NCBI RefSeq assembly: GCF_004010095.1
Contig: NZ_RRYD01000002.1
Location: 36,772-100,771 of the forward strand
Length of the DNA stretch: 64,000 nt
DNA from: Lacticaseibacillus hulanensis
GTDB lineage: Bacteria; Bacillota; Bacilli; Lactobacillales; Lactobacillaceae
Direction: 5' to 3'
The stretch's first letter is position 1, and each line of letters begins with the position of its first letter. The notes beneath the pieces are model-generated. The model did not search any database. It saw only the letters and a program-made list of their open reading frames with translations, and was not told the origin of the DNA. The position numbers were made by a program, and so were the translations under genes. Shown here piece by piece: positions 8,411 to 19,130 of this stretch.

Positions 8411-8632
8411 TTAGTGCTTGTGCAAGTGGTAAGCCGACAACAGGTACGTAACGGCTTCCTCTTCACTCTTAAAGAGCTGGGGATCTGCGTTGCCTGATAG
8501 GTATGCCGCGAACTTTGCGTCAGCAGGTTCGATTGAACCGATTTCGCTTTCGCCATCCATTAGCACTGAGACGGTCTTGCCCGCACGCTGGATGCTGTCC
8601 ATCGTGATGTTGATGTTCTTCTCTTTAGCCAT
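8411..8632 (-). CDS. DUF2969 family small protein, 73 aa
   Basis: A small soluble protein (MAKEKNINITMDSIQRAGKTVSVLMDGESEIGSIEP and onward) ending in a His-rich HLHKH. It fits the DUF2969 family, found in lactobacilli in this same cluster; its function is unknown. The ATG at 8632 is chosen because GAAAGGA precedes it; the longer frame to 8680 has no support. It lies between yidD and rodA. Confidence 0.8.
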   Translation of the reverse strand: MAKEKNINITMDSIQRAGKTVSVLMDGESEIGSIEPADAKFAAYLSGNADPQLFKSEEEAVTYLLSAYHLHKH

Positions 8633-8694
8633 GTCGTTCCTTTCTACCCGCCGCGCCTGCTTTAACCGCTGCGGTCGCAAAATTTACTCTCCGC

Positions 8695-8934
8695 TTAAAC
8701 GCGGTTTCGTTTCAAACTAAATTGGTCTGGTACCGGATCACTGCCGCCAGTGACGAACGGGTTGCACCGCAAGATGCGCGCAATCCCCATCAAGCTACCC
8801 CGGATGGCACCGAAGCGGCTGACTGCTTCCAGCGAGTACTGACTGCAAGTTGGCTGGTAGCGGCACGTTGGCGGGAACGCGGGCGAAATGACCCGCTGAT
8901 AGAACCGGATGAGGGCCATTACAACTGTTTTCAC
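8695..8934 (-). CDS. yidD: Membrane protein insertion efficiency factor YidD
   Basis: A 79-aa protein of the YidD family, an amphipathic membrane-associated protein linked to YidC/Sec insertion. The family core is intact: [35 protein letters not shown], with the conserved [10 protein letters not shown] Cys pair, then the LRCNPF motif. The probable start is GTG at 8934, nine bases after the epuA-like stop; an ATG at codon 6 is the alternative. Confidence 0.92.
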   Translation of the reverse strand: MKTVVMALIRFYQRVISPAFPPTCRYQPTCSQYSLEAVSRFGAIRGSLMGIARILRCNPFVTGGSDPVPDQFSLKRNRV

Positions 8935-8943
8935 TGCAATCGC

Positions 8944-9108
8944 CTACTTCAAGAAATCAATGATGTGGCCCCAGGTGCTGGGCACGAAAACGGCAAAGGG
9001 GTTCCCCCCACCGATTGCGTAACCAATCATCGAACCCACAATCATTAAGATAATCCCGATACCAAGAATTAATAATGCCCGCCGGATAACCCGGGAAAAT
9101 GCATCCAT
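8944..9108 (-). CDS. EpuA-family small membrane protein, 54 aa
   Basis: A short gene: ATG at 9108 after AAGGAGG, and TAG at 8944-8946. The product has a basic N-terminus (MDAFSRVIRRAL), one transmembrane helix and the C-terminal block GGGNPFAVFVPSTWGHIIDFL, which matches the EpuA family (often mis-named DNA-directed RNA polymerase subunit beta). The family is common next to cell-wall genes in Lactobacillales and its function is unknown. It lies between mbl and yidD on the same strand. Confidence 0.82.
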   Translation of the reverse strand: MDAFSRVIRRALLILGIGIILMIVGSMIGYAIGGGNPFAVFVPSTWGHIIDFLK

Positions 9109-9178
9109 GGGGTGCCTCCTTGTGAATTGGCCGGTGTTCGGTCAAGATGACGCCAAAATTACTCGCGCCGCATGCAAA

Positions 9179-9208
9179 GTGCGCGTGCTGCCATTGCAAC
9201 ACGCGCAC
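9179..9208 (-). terminator. Hairpin after mbl
   Basis: GTGCGCGTG (9179-9187 region) pairs with CACGCGCAC (9200-9208); only a short T stretch follows on the minus strand. It may partly terminate or stabilise the mbl mRNA. Confidence 0.4.
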
Positions 9209-9217
9209 CCCGAATGA

Positions 9218-10207
9218 TTAGTACTGCTTGTGGTGCGCGATGTTGTCGAGCAAGACACCAGTCCCAAGTGCGACGGCGTCCAGCGGGTCTTCGGCGAGCA
9301 GCACTGGCACGTGCAGTTCGTCAGCAAACAGCTTGGCGATGCCCTTCAGCAGGGCCCCACCACCAGTGAGCATAACCCCACGGTCAATGATGTCCGCAGA
9401 CAATTCAGGTGGCGTCTTCTCCAGAACTTCCTTGGCTGCCGCAATCACGGAGCTCATGACGTCATGGAGTGCTTCCTGAACTTCCAACGCGGTAACTTCA
9501 ACTTCGCGTGGCAGACCGGTCGCAATGTCGCGGCCGCGAACTTCCATGGACACAGATTTGTCGGCTTCGTATACCGCGCCAATCTGAATCTTCAGTTGTT
9601 CGGCTGTGTGTTCACCAATGAGCAGCTTGTGCTTAGCCTTGACGTAGCTCACAATGGCTGCGTCCATCTTATCCCCAGCAAGACGCAGGGACTGGCTCGT
9701 CACGATTTCGCCCATCGACAATACGGCGACGTCAGAGGTCCCACCACCGATATCGATGACCATGTTCCCTTGTGGCTGGAAAATGTCGAGACCCGCACCA
9801 ACAGCTGCGACTTTGGGCTCGAATTCAAGGTAGACCTTCCCGCCGCCGGACTTCTCGGCAGCCTGGATAATGGCCTTTTGTTCGATAGACGTGATGTTGG
9901 TTGGTGCACAAATGAGAATGTTAGGCTTGCTCAAAAAGCCCTTAACATTCAGCTTGTTGATGAAGTATTCAAGCATCGCTTCCGTGATATCAAAGTCGGC
10001 AATAACGCCGTCCTTGAGTGGGCGAATGGACCGAATGTTCCCCGGCGTCCGTCCCACCATTTTGTATGCTTCGGCACCAACAGCGAGCACTTTGCCCGTC
10101 TGGGTATCGATTGCCACAACGGAAGGTTCATTCAGAACAATACCCTTGCCCTTCACGTTGATGAGGACGTTTGCGGTCCCCAGGTCGATCCCGATATCTT
10201 TTGCCAT
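9218..10207 (-). CDS. mbl: MreB/Mbl rod-shape-determining actin homologue
   Basis: A 329-aa cytoskeletal actin-like ATPase that guides the elongation machinery. Phosphate 1 motif IGIDLGTANVLI is at the N-terminus, phosphate 2 is VIDIGGGTSDVAV, and the adenosine motif is VMLTGGGALLKGI. Interdomain connections are also present. I choose the ATG at 10207: GAGGGGAG lies 8 bases upstream, whereas the upstream TTG would overlap it. Whether it is mreB or mbl by orthology cannot be decided without a tree; the position after DUF1146 in the atp region favours mbl. Confidence 0.92.
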   Translation of the reverse strand: MAKDIGIDLGTANVLINVKGKGIVLNEPSVVAIDTQTGKVLAVGAEAYKMVGRTPGNIRSIRPLKDGVIADFDITEAMLEYFINKLNVKGFLSKPNILICAPTNITSIEQKAIIQAAEKSGGGKVYLEFEPKVAAVGAGLDIFQPQGNMVIDIGGGTSDVAVLSMGEIVTSQSLRLAGDKMDAAIVSYVKAKHKLLIGEHTAEQLKIQIGAVYEADKSVSMEVRGRDIATGLPREVEVTALEVQEALHDVMSSVIAAAKEVLEKTPPELSADIIDRGVMLTGGGALLKGIAKLFADELHVPVLLAEDPLDAVALGTGVLLDNIAHHKQY

Positions 10208-10242
10208 TACCAATGCTCCCCTCGAGTTTAACTAGACTTTTT

Positions 10243-10251
10243 ATTATACCA
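10243..10251 (-). promoter_or_regulatory. Extended -10 element upstream of mbl
   Basis: The minus strand reads TGGTATAAT, an extended -10 (TGn plus TATAAT), about 36 bases before the mbl start; the -35 is poor. Confidence 0.6.
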
Positions 10252-10345
10252 TACGTTGCCACCATCCGTACAAGTGTGGCGCCAGCGCTAGGCCGGAATA
10301 ATCAATTAATTAACCGCCGTAACTAATGCGGCGTTGCACGTGCCC

Positions 10346-10582
10346 CTAGCGATACAGGTACGGTAAATTCTTGAAGGCGCCAACGAATGACAGAAAGCAA
10401 CTCGAGACCAGATACCCAAGACCAATTGCAATGAATAACATTAAGACTTGCACCTCACGGGTGTGGCCCGGCCGGAATATTTTTTCGAGTCGCAGCGCAA
10501 TCAGAGTGCGCCAAACCAGCATGATGAAAAACATGTGTGAAATGATTGTCACCAGTGCCGTAACACCAAACGATTGTGTCAT
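10346..10582 (-). CDS. DUF1146 (YwzB-like) membrane protein, 78 aa
   Basis: A small membrane protein with two hydrophobic segments (residues about 6-26 and 49-70) and a basic loop between them. It matches the DUF1146 family seen between atpC and mbl/mreB in Bacilli; its function is unknown. The ATG at 10582 is preceded by GGAGG with a 9-base spacing; the longer frame to 10603 is not supported. A terminator hairpin lies directly upstream, so it is probably transcribed separately from atp. Confidence 0.82.
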   Translation of the reverse strand: MTQSFGVTALVTIISHMFFIMLVWRTLIALRLEKIFRPGHTREVQVLMLFIAIGLGYLVSSCFLSFVGAFKNLPYLYR

Positions 10583-10610
10583 TGCGAAATCCTCCAGGTG
10601 CAATCATAGC

Positions 10611-10650
10611 AAAAACCGCCCATCGCTTAAAGGCGATTTGGCGGTTTTTT
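10611..10650. terminator. Terminator upstream of the DUF1146 gene
   Basis: AAAACCGCC and CATCGC pair with GGCGAT and GGCGGTTTT around a short loop; T runs exist on both strands. It likely stops transcription coming from the atp side. Confidence 0.75.
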
Positions 10651-10704
10651 GTATGCTTATGCGTATTTTTAGAAATAAACCCTGAGCAACCATCTTTATA
10701 TGCG

Positions 10705-10935
10705 CTAAACGCCATACCCTAGTTCCTTAATCTCGGCGGCCTTGAACTCGCTCGGACCCCCGGCTTCGCTCCCGGAATACTCTTGCACCCCAAATTTTGA
10801 GCGGGAGGTCGACGTTGCCGCGGACCGGTAACTAGTCTTGCTGTACACCAAGTGCCCGCCAGCAGGGGCACCGTCACGGCGAGGTAGCTCGTTGACTGCA
10901 GTCCGGCGCATTTCCCCGCATCCTGTGTAAAGCAC
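10705..10935 (-). pseudogene. Decayed gene remnant between atpC and the DUF1146 gene
   Basis: The minus strand has a protein-like C-terminal tail in one frame (LVYSKTSYRSAATSTSRSKF and onward, ending EIKELGYGV). In the neighbouring frame just upstream is a hydrophobic stretch (SYLAVTVPLLAG). Joining the two needs one frameshift near 10850-10860 and gives a plausible membrane helix plus cytoplasmic tail. No good start or RBS is present. I do not know the family; it may be chance coding potential in GC-rich DNA. Confidence 0.35.
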
Positions 10936-10953
10936 GATAGCAGACCCACGATG

Positions 10954-11125
10954 TAGTCGAGCTCCGTGGGGCAGAAGGTTCCGCTCAACCCGCTCCGCAA
11001 ACCGATGGCAAAAGCCGCCATCAATTCGCGAAGCACGCTGCCACTTGTACTCATCGGTTTACCGATGTTAGTACAATGGGCAGCGCCAGTGATGCTCACC
11101 TTCTAAACGCCCCACTCCGCTCTGT
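10954..11125. repeat. Stem-loop repeat, long variant, after atpC
   Basis: It begins TAGTCGAGCTCCG and ends ACTCCGCTCTGT, the flanks shared with the tdk copy. Arms GGGGC/GCCCC and AGAAGGT/ACCTTCT close it. Inside are a GATGGC/GCCATC hairpin with loop AAAAGCC and a second hairpin (TTGTACT/AGTACAA enclosing ATCGGT/ACCGAT) not found in other copies. Confidence 0.75.
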
Positions 11126-11187
11126 TCGCATTGAAGCTGCCCACGACCGCAGCCGCTGCCCGCCGCTCCGTCAGTTCCCGGGGCACA

Positions 11188-11216
11188 CAAAAACCGGCCC
11201 CCAACGGAGACCGGTT
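11188..11216 (-). terminator. Terminator of the atp operon
   Basis: Minus strand: AACCGG pairs with CCGGTT, followed by TTTTTG, 11 bases after the atpC stop. Confidence 0.8.
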
Positions 11217-11226
11217 CTGCATATTA

Positions 11227-11658
11227 CTATTTTGAGCTCTTAACGTTAATCCGGTTAAGCGCACGTTGCAATGCAACCTGTGCCCGCCGCAAATCGTTTT
11301 TGTTCTGCTCTTGCTTGGCAGTTTCAATTCTGCGCTCGGCACGCTCACGCGCAGCCTGTGCACGCGTGAGGTCAATGTCCCGCGCGCGTTCAGCAGAATC
11401 GGCTACGATGGAAGCCGTGTTGTGGGCGACTTCCATGAAGCCACCGTTCACCGCAATCCGGTCTTCGTGACCAGGGTTATCAAGGCGTTGAACGCGAACT
11501 TCACCAATCTGCAGGGGGGCCACGATTGGCTCGTGGTTAGCCATAATGCCGAGATCACCGTCTACCGAACGGACAACCACCATTTTTGCGTGGTGATCAT
11601 ACACAATGCCATCCGGAGTGACGATATTCACCGTCAGAACTTGCTGCTCGTCGGCCAT
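11227..11658 (-). CDS. atpC: ATP synthase F1 subunit epsilon
   Basis: A 143-aa F1 central-stalk subunit. The N-terminal beta-sandwich (LTVNIVTPDGIVYDHHAKMVVV, then GDLGIMANHEPIVAPL) and the C-terminal helical hairpin (ARDIDLTRAQAARERAERRI and onward) are both present. It is the last gene of the operon, 15 bases after atpD, and is followed by a terminator. Confidence 0.95.
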   Translation of the reverse strand: MADEQQVLTVNIVTPDGIVYDHHAKMVVVRSVDGDLGIMANHEPIVAPLQIGEVRVQRLDNPGHEDRIAVNGGFMEVAHNTASIVADSAERARDIDLTRAQAARERAERRIETAKQEQNKNDLRRAQVALQRALNRINVKSSK

Positions 11659-11673
11659 GCCTATCCCCTCCTA

Positions 11674-13179
<1,506 letters not shown>

Positions 13180-13233
13180 TTAATCTAGCTTATTTGCAAA
13201 GCTTCTCCTGACCGAATCCTGGACTGCAGAGGT

Positions 13234-14157
13234 TTATTCAACCGCTGCGGCACCAGAAACGATTTCGGTCAGTTCAGTCGTGATTTGTGCCTGACGGGCC
13301 CGGTTGTAACGGGTCGACAGATCACCAATCAGGTTGTCGGCGTTATCGGTTGCACTCTTCATGGCAGTCATGGAGGCAGCGTGTTCCGCCGTCTTCGCGT
13401 CCATGATGGCACCGAAAATCAGACTCTCCGCGTACTGTGGCAGAACCGCATCGAGGACAGAGTCCAAGTCGGGTTCAGTCAAGTAGGAAACCGGTGTGTC
13501 CTCAACTTCAGCCGGGTCAAGGTCGTTAATTGGCAGCATTTTTTCAACACGGAAAACGGAGGTCAGTGAGTTCACGTGGTGGTTGTAGCACACGTAAAGC
13601 TCATCGAACACTTCATTGTCGTACATCGAAACGGCTGTCTTAACAATCTCACGGACTTCGTTGAACGTTGGCACATCAGAAATGCCCCGGAATTCGTAGG
13701 CAACATCCACGCCCCGTGCCTTGAAGAAGTCAGCACCGACCCCACCAACAGCAAGAACGCTGGATGGGTGTTCGTCGCTAGCAAGGACGTCAAGCATTGG
13801 CTTGAGGGCGTTGCTGTTGTAACTGCCGACCAGGCCCCGGTCACTCGTCATGACCAGGTAACCAACCTTCTTGACTGGCCGCTCTTGGAGAAGGTCAGCA
13901 ACCACGACGCGCTTGTCGTCCTGGTCGTTGTCGTCTTCACCCTTGAGCCGCTTTTCGGCCGCCATACTCAGCAACTGGCTCTGGGCCAGGTGGGTAACGG
14001 TGGTGCGAATCTTGTCAGCGTAAATCTGATATGCACTGGACTTCTTCTCCACTTGGGACAGCTTCGCCCCGGAGACCATCTGCATGGCCGCCGTGATTTG
14101 GCGGGTCTTCTTCGTCGACGCAATGCGCCGCTTGATGTCAATTAAAGAATCAGCCAT
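13234..14157 (-). CDS. atpG: ATP synthase F1 subunit gamma
   Basis: A 307-aa rotor subunit. The N-terminal helix (MADSLIDIKRRIASTKKTRQITAAMQMVSGAKL) and the C-terminal helix (EHAASMTAMKSATDNADNLI and onward) of the coiled-coil shaft are canonical. The central Rossmann-like part holds an acidic insertion near residue 73 (GEDDNDQDDKR) that is common in lactobacilli. It lies 12 bases after atpA; 135 bases separate it from the atpD start. Confidence 0.95.
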   Translation of the reverse strand: MADSLIDIKRRIASTKKTRQITAAMQMVSGAKLSQVEKKSSAYQIYADKIRTTVTHLAQSQLLSMAAEKRLKGEDDNDQDDKRVVVADLLQERPVKKVGYLVMTSDRGLVGSYNSNALKPMLDVLASDEHPSSVLAVGGVGADFFKARGVDVAYEFRGISDVPTFNEVREIVKTAVSMYDNEVFDELYVCYNHHVNSLTSVFRVEKMLPINDLDPAEVEDTPVSYLTEPDLDSVLDAVLPQYAESLIFGAIMDAKTAEHAASMTAMKSATDNADNLIGDLSTRYNRARQAQITTELTEIVSGAAAVE

Positions 14158-14169
14158 GTGCCTGCCCCC

Positions 14170-15705
<1,536 letters not shown>

Positions 15706-15710
15706 CTAAT

Positions 15711-16256
15711 CTAATGTGCCAGCAATGCCGCGCGGATTTGGTCGATGCGGTGTGATACCGTCCCGTCAATCACGCGGTTTGCTGCCTCTACCCGCACACC
15801 ACCGATAACACTCGCGTCAACCACTTGTGTCAGGTGTGCTGTTTTTGCTGACAGCTTAGCCGCAACTGCGGCGCTGAGCTGCTTTTCCTGCTGCTCCGTC
15901 AGCGGCAAGGCAGTCGTCACGGTCCCGAAGATCATGCCGGCTGCTGCACTTGCCTGCTGGCCAAAATCGTTGATAACTGCTGGCAGGGCCGTAATGCGGC
16001 CGTAGTCGAACAGCATCTGGACGAGATTTTGAACCGTCTGGGAGGCGCCCTTTTTGAGGAGGTCAACCAGATCCTGCTTAACCGCTGGAGTCAGCTCGGG
16101 AGCGTCCAAAGCGGCGAGTAGTTGAGGCGTAGCATCGCAAACAGCTTGGAGCTGCTGTAATTCTTCGTTAATCAGTTCGACCTGATTCGTCTCGCTGGCC
16201 AGTGTGTACAAAGCCGCACCGTACCGCGGGGCAACTACCGCGTTTGTTAGCGCCAT
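15711..16256 (-). CDS. atpH: ATP synthase F1 subunit delta
   Basis: A 181-aa peripheral-stalk subunit (OSCP type). The C-terminal signature region (GTVTTALPLTEQQEKQLSAAVAAKL, then VDASVIGGVRVEAANRVIDGTV) is clear. The ATG at 16256 follows the atpF stop by one base with AGGTGA just upstream; a GTG at 16265 inside the atpF end is less likely. Confidence 0.94.
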   Translation of the reverse strand: MALTNAVVAPRYGAALYTLASETNQVELINEELQQLQAVCDATPQLLAALDAPELTPAVKQDLVDLLKKGASQTVQNLVQMLFDYGRITALPAVINDFGQQASAAAGMIFGTVTTALPLTEQQEKQLSAAVAAKLSAKTAHLTQVVDASVIGGVRVEAANRVIDGTVSHRIDQIRAALLAH

Positions 16257-16257
16257 G

Positions 16258-16767
16258 TTAATCACCTAGCCCCTTGATGTAATCGTCAATGAGGGCCTGC
16301 TGGTCGCCTGCGGTCAGTTCCTTGCCAATGATTTTGCTTGCAATTGCAACTGACAGGTCGGCAACTTGATCACGTGCGCTATTCAAAGCGTCCTGCTTGG
16401 CCTGAGCAATGTCTGCTTCGGCCTTGGTCTTCAGGTCCGCTGCTTCCGCGTGAGCGTCAGCAACAATCTTCTTGCCCTGCGTTTCACCGTTGGCCTTGGC
16501 CGTGTTGATAATCTTCACGGCATCCGCCTGGGTGTTCTGCAGTTCGCTCTTGCGCTGAGCAAGGAGCTTTTCTGCTTCATCACGGCTCTGATCCGCGTAA
16601 TCCAGGTCAGAGGTAATCTTGTCTTGGCGCTTAGCCATCATCTTGGTGACTGGGCCCCAGGCAAACTTACCAACGAGGAGCACCAGAGCGATGAAGGTGA
16701 CGAGCCCGAAGATTGTGTCCCCATAAGTGAGGCCTTCAGCAGCGGCACTAATCATTCCGTAATTCAT
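16258..16767 (-). CDS. atpF: ATP synthase Fo subunit b
   Basis: A 169-aa membrane-anchored stator. One N-terminal transmembrane helix (about residues 18-36) is followed by a long charged Ala/Lys/Glu-rich coiled coil. GAAGGGAG precedes the ATG. It is coupled to atpH with one base between stop and start. Confidence 0.94.
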   Translation of the reverse strand: MNYGMISAAAEGLTYGDTIFGLVTFIALVLLVGKFAWGPVTKMMAKRQDKITSDLDYADQSRDEAEKLLAQRKSELQNTQADAVKIINTAKANGETQGKKIVADAHAEAADLKTKAEADIAQAKQDALNSARDQVADLSVAIASKIIGKELTAGDQQALIDDYIKGLGD

Positions 16768-16818
16768 CTATGCCACTCCCTTCTTATCTGAAAAATCCGT
16801 AACCCTGAGTCACGTAAA

Positions 16819-17034
<216 letters not shown>

Positions 17035-17110
17035 TCAATTTCCTCCTAAAATGTGAGTGCGGCATGCACCGTCGGGATTTGCCCGTTGGCCCGCACTCGA
17101 TTACAAACTA

Positions 17111-17818
17111 TTATTCTGAGACAACTTGGTGAGACGTGTACACCGTTGAGAGTATTACAAAGATGTAAGCTTGAATACTGCCAATGAAAACTGAGAATCC
17201 CATCCAGACCATTTCAAAGACAAACCCGACTGGGAAGCTCAAAATCGGTACAACGCCAGATAACGCCATGTTGCGGATCAGCGTTATGAGAATTTCACCA
17301 GCGAAGATGTTACCGTACAGACGCAGAGAGAGCGTCATGAAGTTGGTAAATTCTTCAAGTAAGTTCATTGGGTTCAGGTAACGCTTGGCGTAACCAGCAA
17401 ACCCCTTGTTCTCGACACCCCAGTAGTGGGCTAAGAACAAAACAGTAGACGCAAGCGTCATGGTGATTAATGGACTAGCTGTTGGCGAGTGGAACCATGA
17501 TACTCCGTTAATATTCACATCAATGAAAAGACCTAATTGGTTCATAACAAAGATAAACAGGAACATGGTAAACGCGAAAAGCTGGAAGAAACCACCTTGC
17601 TTGCCCGGCATTTCGCCATTAACAAGACCGTTCGTGAAGTCAATGACCCATTCAAGCAGGTTCTGCTTCCCGTCCGGACGCAGCTTTGGCTTGCGGGACA
17701 GGTAGAAGACAACCGCAAACACGATGATTGCAGAAACTAACATCGGAATGTCATTGGCTAAGTTAAACCGTACCGGCCCTACTACTAGGTAGGGATACTT
17801 ATCGTTCACAGAATTCAC
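17111..17818 (-). CDS. atpB: ATP synthase Fo subunit a
   Basis: A 235-aa membrane subunit forming the proton half-channels. It has five or six hydrophobic segments and the key helix FMTLSLRLYGNIFAGEIL, which contains the essential Arg. It is the first gene of the operon; no atpI is present upstream. It runs to SYHQVVSE-type polar C-terminal residues. Confidence 0.95.
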   Translation of the reverse strand: MNSVNDKYPYLVVGPVRFNLANDIPMLVSAIIVFAVVFYLSRKPKLRPDGKQNLLEWVIDFTNGLVNGEMPGKQGGFFQLFAFTMFLFIFVMNQLGLFIDVNINGVSWFHSPTASPLITMTLASTVLFLAHYWGVENKGFAGYAKRYLNPMNLLEEFTNFMTLSLRLYGNIFAGEILITLIRNMALSGVVPILSFPVGFVFEMVWMGFSVFIGSIQAYIFVILSTVYTSHQVVSE

Positions 17819-17951
17819 CTCCTTACGAAAACTTGTTGCCCAGAGAGATCCTTATCATCTGAGTGGGACAAAACTTTCTAAATACGGATTTTGTAGAGTC
17901 CCCACAAAATACACTGATAACTCTACCACCTTAACCCCAAAAAGACAAAGG
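17819..17951 (-). promoter_or_regulatory. Upstream region of the atp operon
   Basis: 133 AT-richer bases hold the atpB RBS and presumably the operon promoter, because a terminator lies just before them. I cannot fix a convincing -35/-10 pair. Confidence 0.4.
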
Positions 17952-18002
17952 AAAAAGCGCGGCGCCAAGGCGATTTCGCGCATCCGCCTTGTAAGCGGCG
18001 CC
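17952..18002 (-). terminator. Second terminator between upp and atpB
   Basis: GGCGCC (17961-17966) and AAGGCG pair with CGCCTT and GGCGCC (17997-18002); on the minus strand a TTTTT run follows. It isolates atp from upstream readthrough. Confidence 0.75.
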
Positions 18003-18179
18003 TATCCCCGTAGATTAAGGTTAACAACGGTTTCCACCCGCAAATGTGCAAAAATAATTCCGACACATTGTCATAAATGTGGTGTTAAGTCGAAAAAATA
18101 TTTTTGGTCGTGCCCCCTTTTCAGTTATGTTTTCATAAAGTTTCGCGGCAAATGGTTGTTGCCTGCGCCGCGCTGCTGC

Positions 18180-18213
18180 AAAAAAAGTCCCTGCCGTTTG
18201 TGGCAAAGACTTT
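18180..18213 (-). terminator. Terminator of upp
   Basis: Minus strand: AAAGTC and TGCC pair with GGCA and GACTTT, followed by a T7 run, 10 bases after the upp stop. Confidence 0.8.
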
Positions 18214-18222
18214 CTAGGTGGA

Positions 18223-18852
18223 TTATTTGGTTCCGAACAACCGGTCACCGGCATCACCGAGACCTGGGAAGATGTAGCCACTTTCGGTCAGGTGGTCATC
18301 GAGGGCTGCGGCGTAGATGTCCACGTCAGGGTGTGCTTCTTGCACAGCCTTAACGCCTTCTGGAGCGGCAACCAGAACAACGAGGCGCATGGACTTAGCC
18401 CCGCGCTTCTTGAGGGCATCGATTGCCATGATTGCGGACCCACCGGTAGCAAGCATTGGGTCAACGATGATGAGGTCACGCTGATCGATGTCGGTTGGCA
18501 TCTTCACGAAGTATTCGTGTGGCTTCAAGGTCTTCTCGTCGCGGTACATTCCAATGTGACCAACCTTGGCCGCTGGAATCAGTTCGAGCACCCCGTCAAC
18601 CATGCCGAGGCCGGCACGCAGGATTGGAATAACTGCGAGTTTCTTGCCGGCGAGCTGCTTTTGTACGCTGTGGCCCATTGGCGTCTCGACTTCAACGTCC
18701 TCTAGAGGTAAATCACGGGTAATTTCATATACCATCAATTCAGCAATTTCGTTAGCAACCTCACGGAATTCCTTGGTCCCAACATTCTTGTCACGAATAA
18801 TCGTTAATTTGTGTTGAATCAGCGGGTGGTTCAAAACGGTAAATTTACCCAT
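18223..18852 (-). CDS. upp: Uracil phosphoribosyltransferase
   Basis: A 209-aa cytoplasmic pyrimidine-salvage enzyme that converts uracil and PRPP to UMP. The PRPP-binding motif is [15 protein letters not shown], and the C-terminal uracil-binding region is [18 protein letters not shown]. Length is standard. It lies before the atp operon as in other lactobacilli; here no glyA lies between it and sua5. Confidence 0.96.
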   Translation of the reverse strand: MGKFTVLNHPLIQHKLTIIRDKNVGTKEFREVANEIAELMVYEITRDLPLEDVEVETPMGHSVQKQLAGKKLAVIPILRAGLGMVDGVLELIPAAKVGHIGMYRDEKTLKPHEYFVKMPTDIDQRDLIIVDPMLATGGSAIMAIDALKKRGAKSMRLVVLVAAPEGVKAVQEAHPDVDIYAAALDDHLTESGYIFPGLGDAGDRLFGTK

Positions 18853-18902
18853 GTTAAATATCTCTCCTATCTATCGTGCGTGCCACGCACACGCCCTTGA
18901 AC

Positions 18903-18908
18903 ATTATA
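18903..18908 (-). promoter_or_regulatory. -10 element upstream of upp
   Basis: The minus strand has a perfect TATAAT about 50 bases before the start. A GTGCGTG/CACGCAC hairpin lies in the short leader. The -35 is poor. Confidence 0.5.
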
Positions 18909-19024
18909 GGGTAATGGGTGCGAAAAATCAGCAATGACCCCCGATTTTTTTCAACCTTTACCAGATATCTTGGTTTAACGTTAACCCCGCGTGAGAGTTT
19001 TGCTGCTTCCTACCATTAATTAAA

Positions 19025-19077
19025 CACAAAGGCGGGTGCAAACTGGCAGAATCTGCCGGAGTGCACCCGCCTTTGTG
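19025..19077 (-). terminator. Strong hairpin after sua5
   Basis: A perfect 16-bp stem, CACAAAGGCGGGTGCA against its complement, closes a loop that itself holds GGCAGA/TCTGCC. A T-rich stretch follows on the minus strand. It separates the prfA-prmC-sua5 unit from upp. Confidence 0.75.
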
Positions 19078-19112
19078 CGGTGAGTTAATTTGATGCCGTC
19101 CTTATTTCAGAA

Positions 19113-19130
19113 GTAGTGCACTCCGCTCTC
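19113..19130. repeat. Possible end fragment of the stem-loop repeat family
   Basis: CACTCCGCTCT here matches the conserved repeat end ACTCCGCTCTGT and touches the sua5 stop codon, as in the tdk copy. No matching opposite arm is seen, so it may be a deletion scar or chance. Confidence 0.35.

Noticed and set aside
9230..10231. Long 333-codon plus-strand frame opposite mbl
   Set aside because: It is the antisense shadow of mbl, with no RBS or protein likeness; GC-rich codon use opens the opposite strand.
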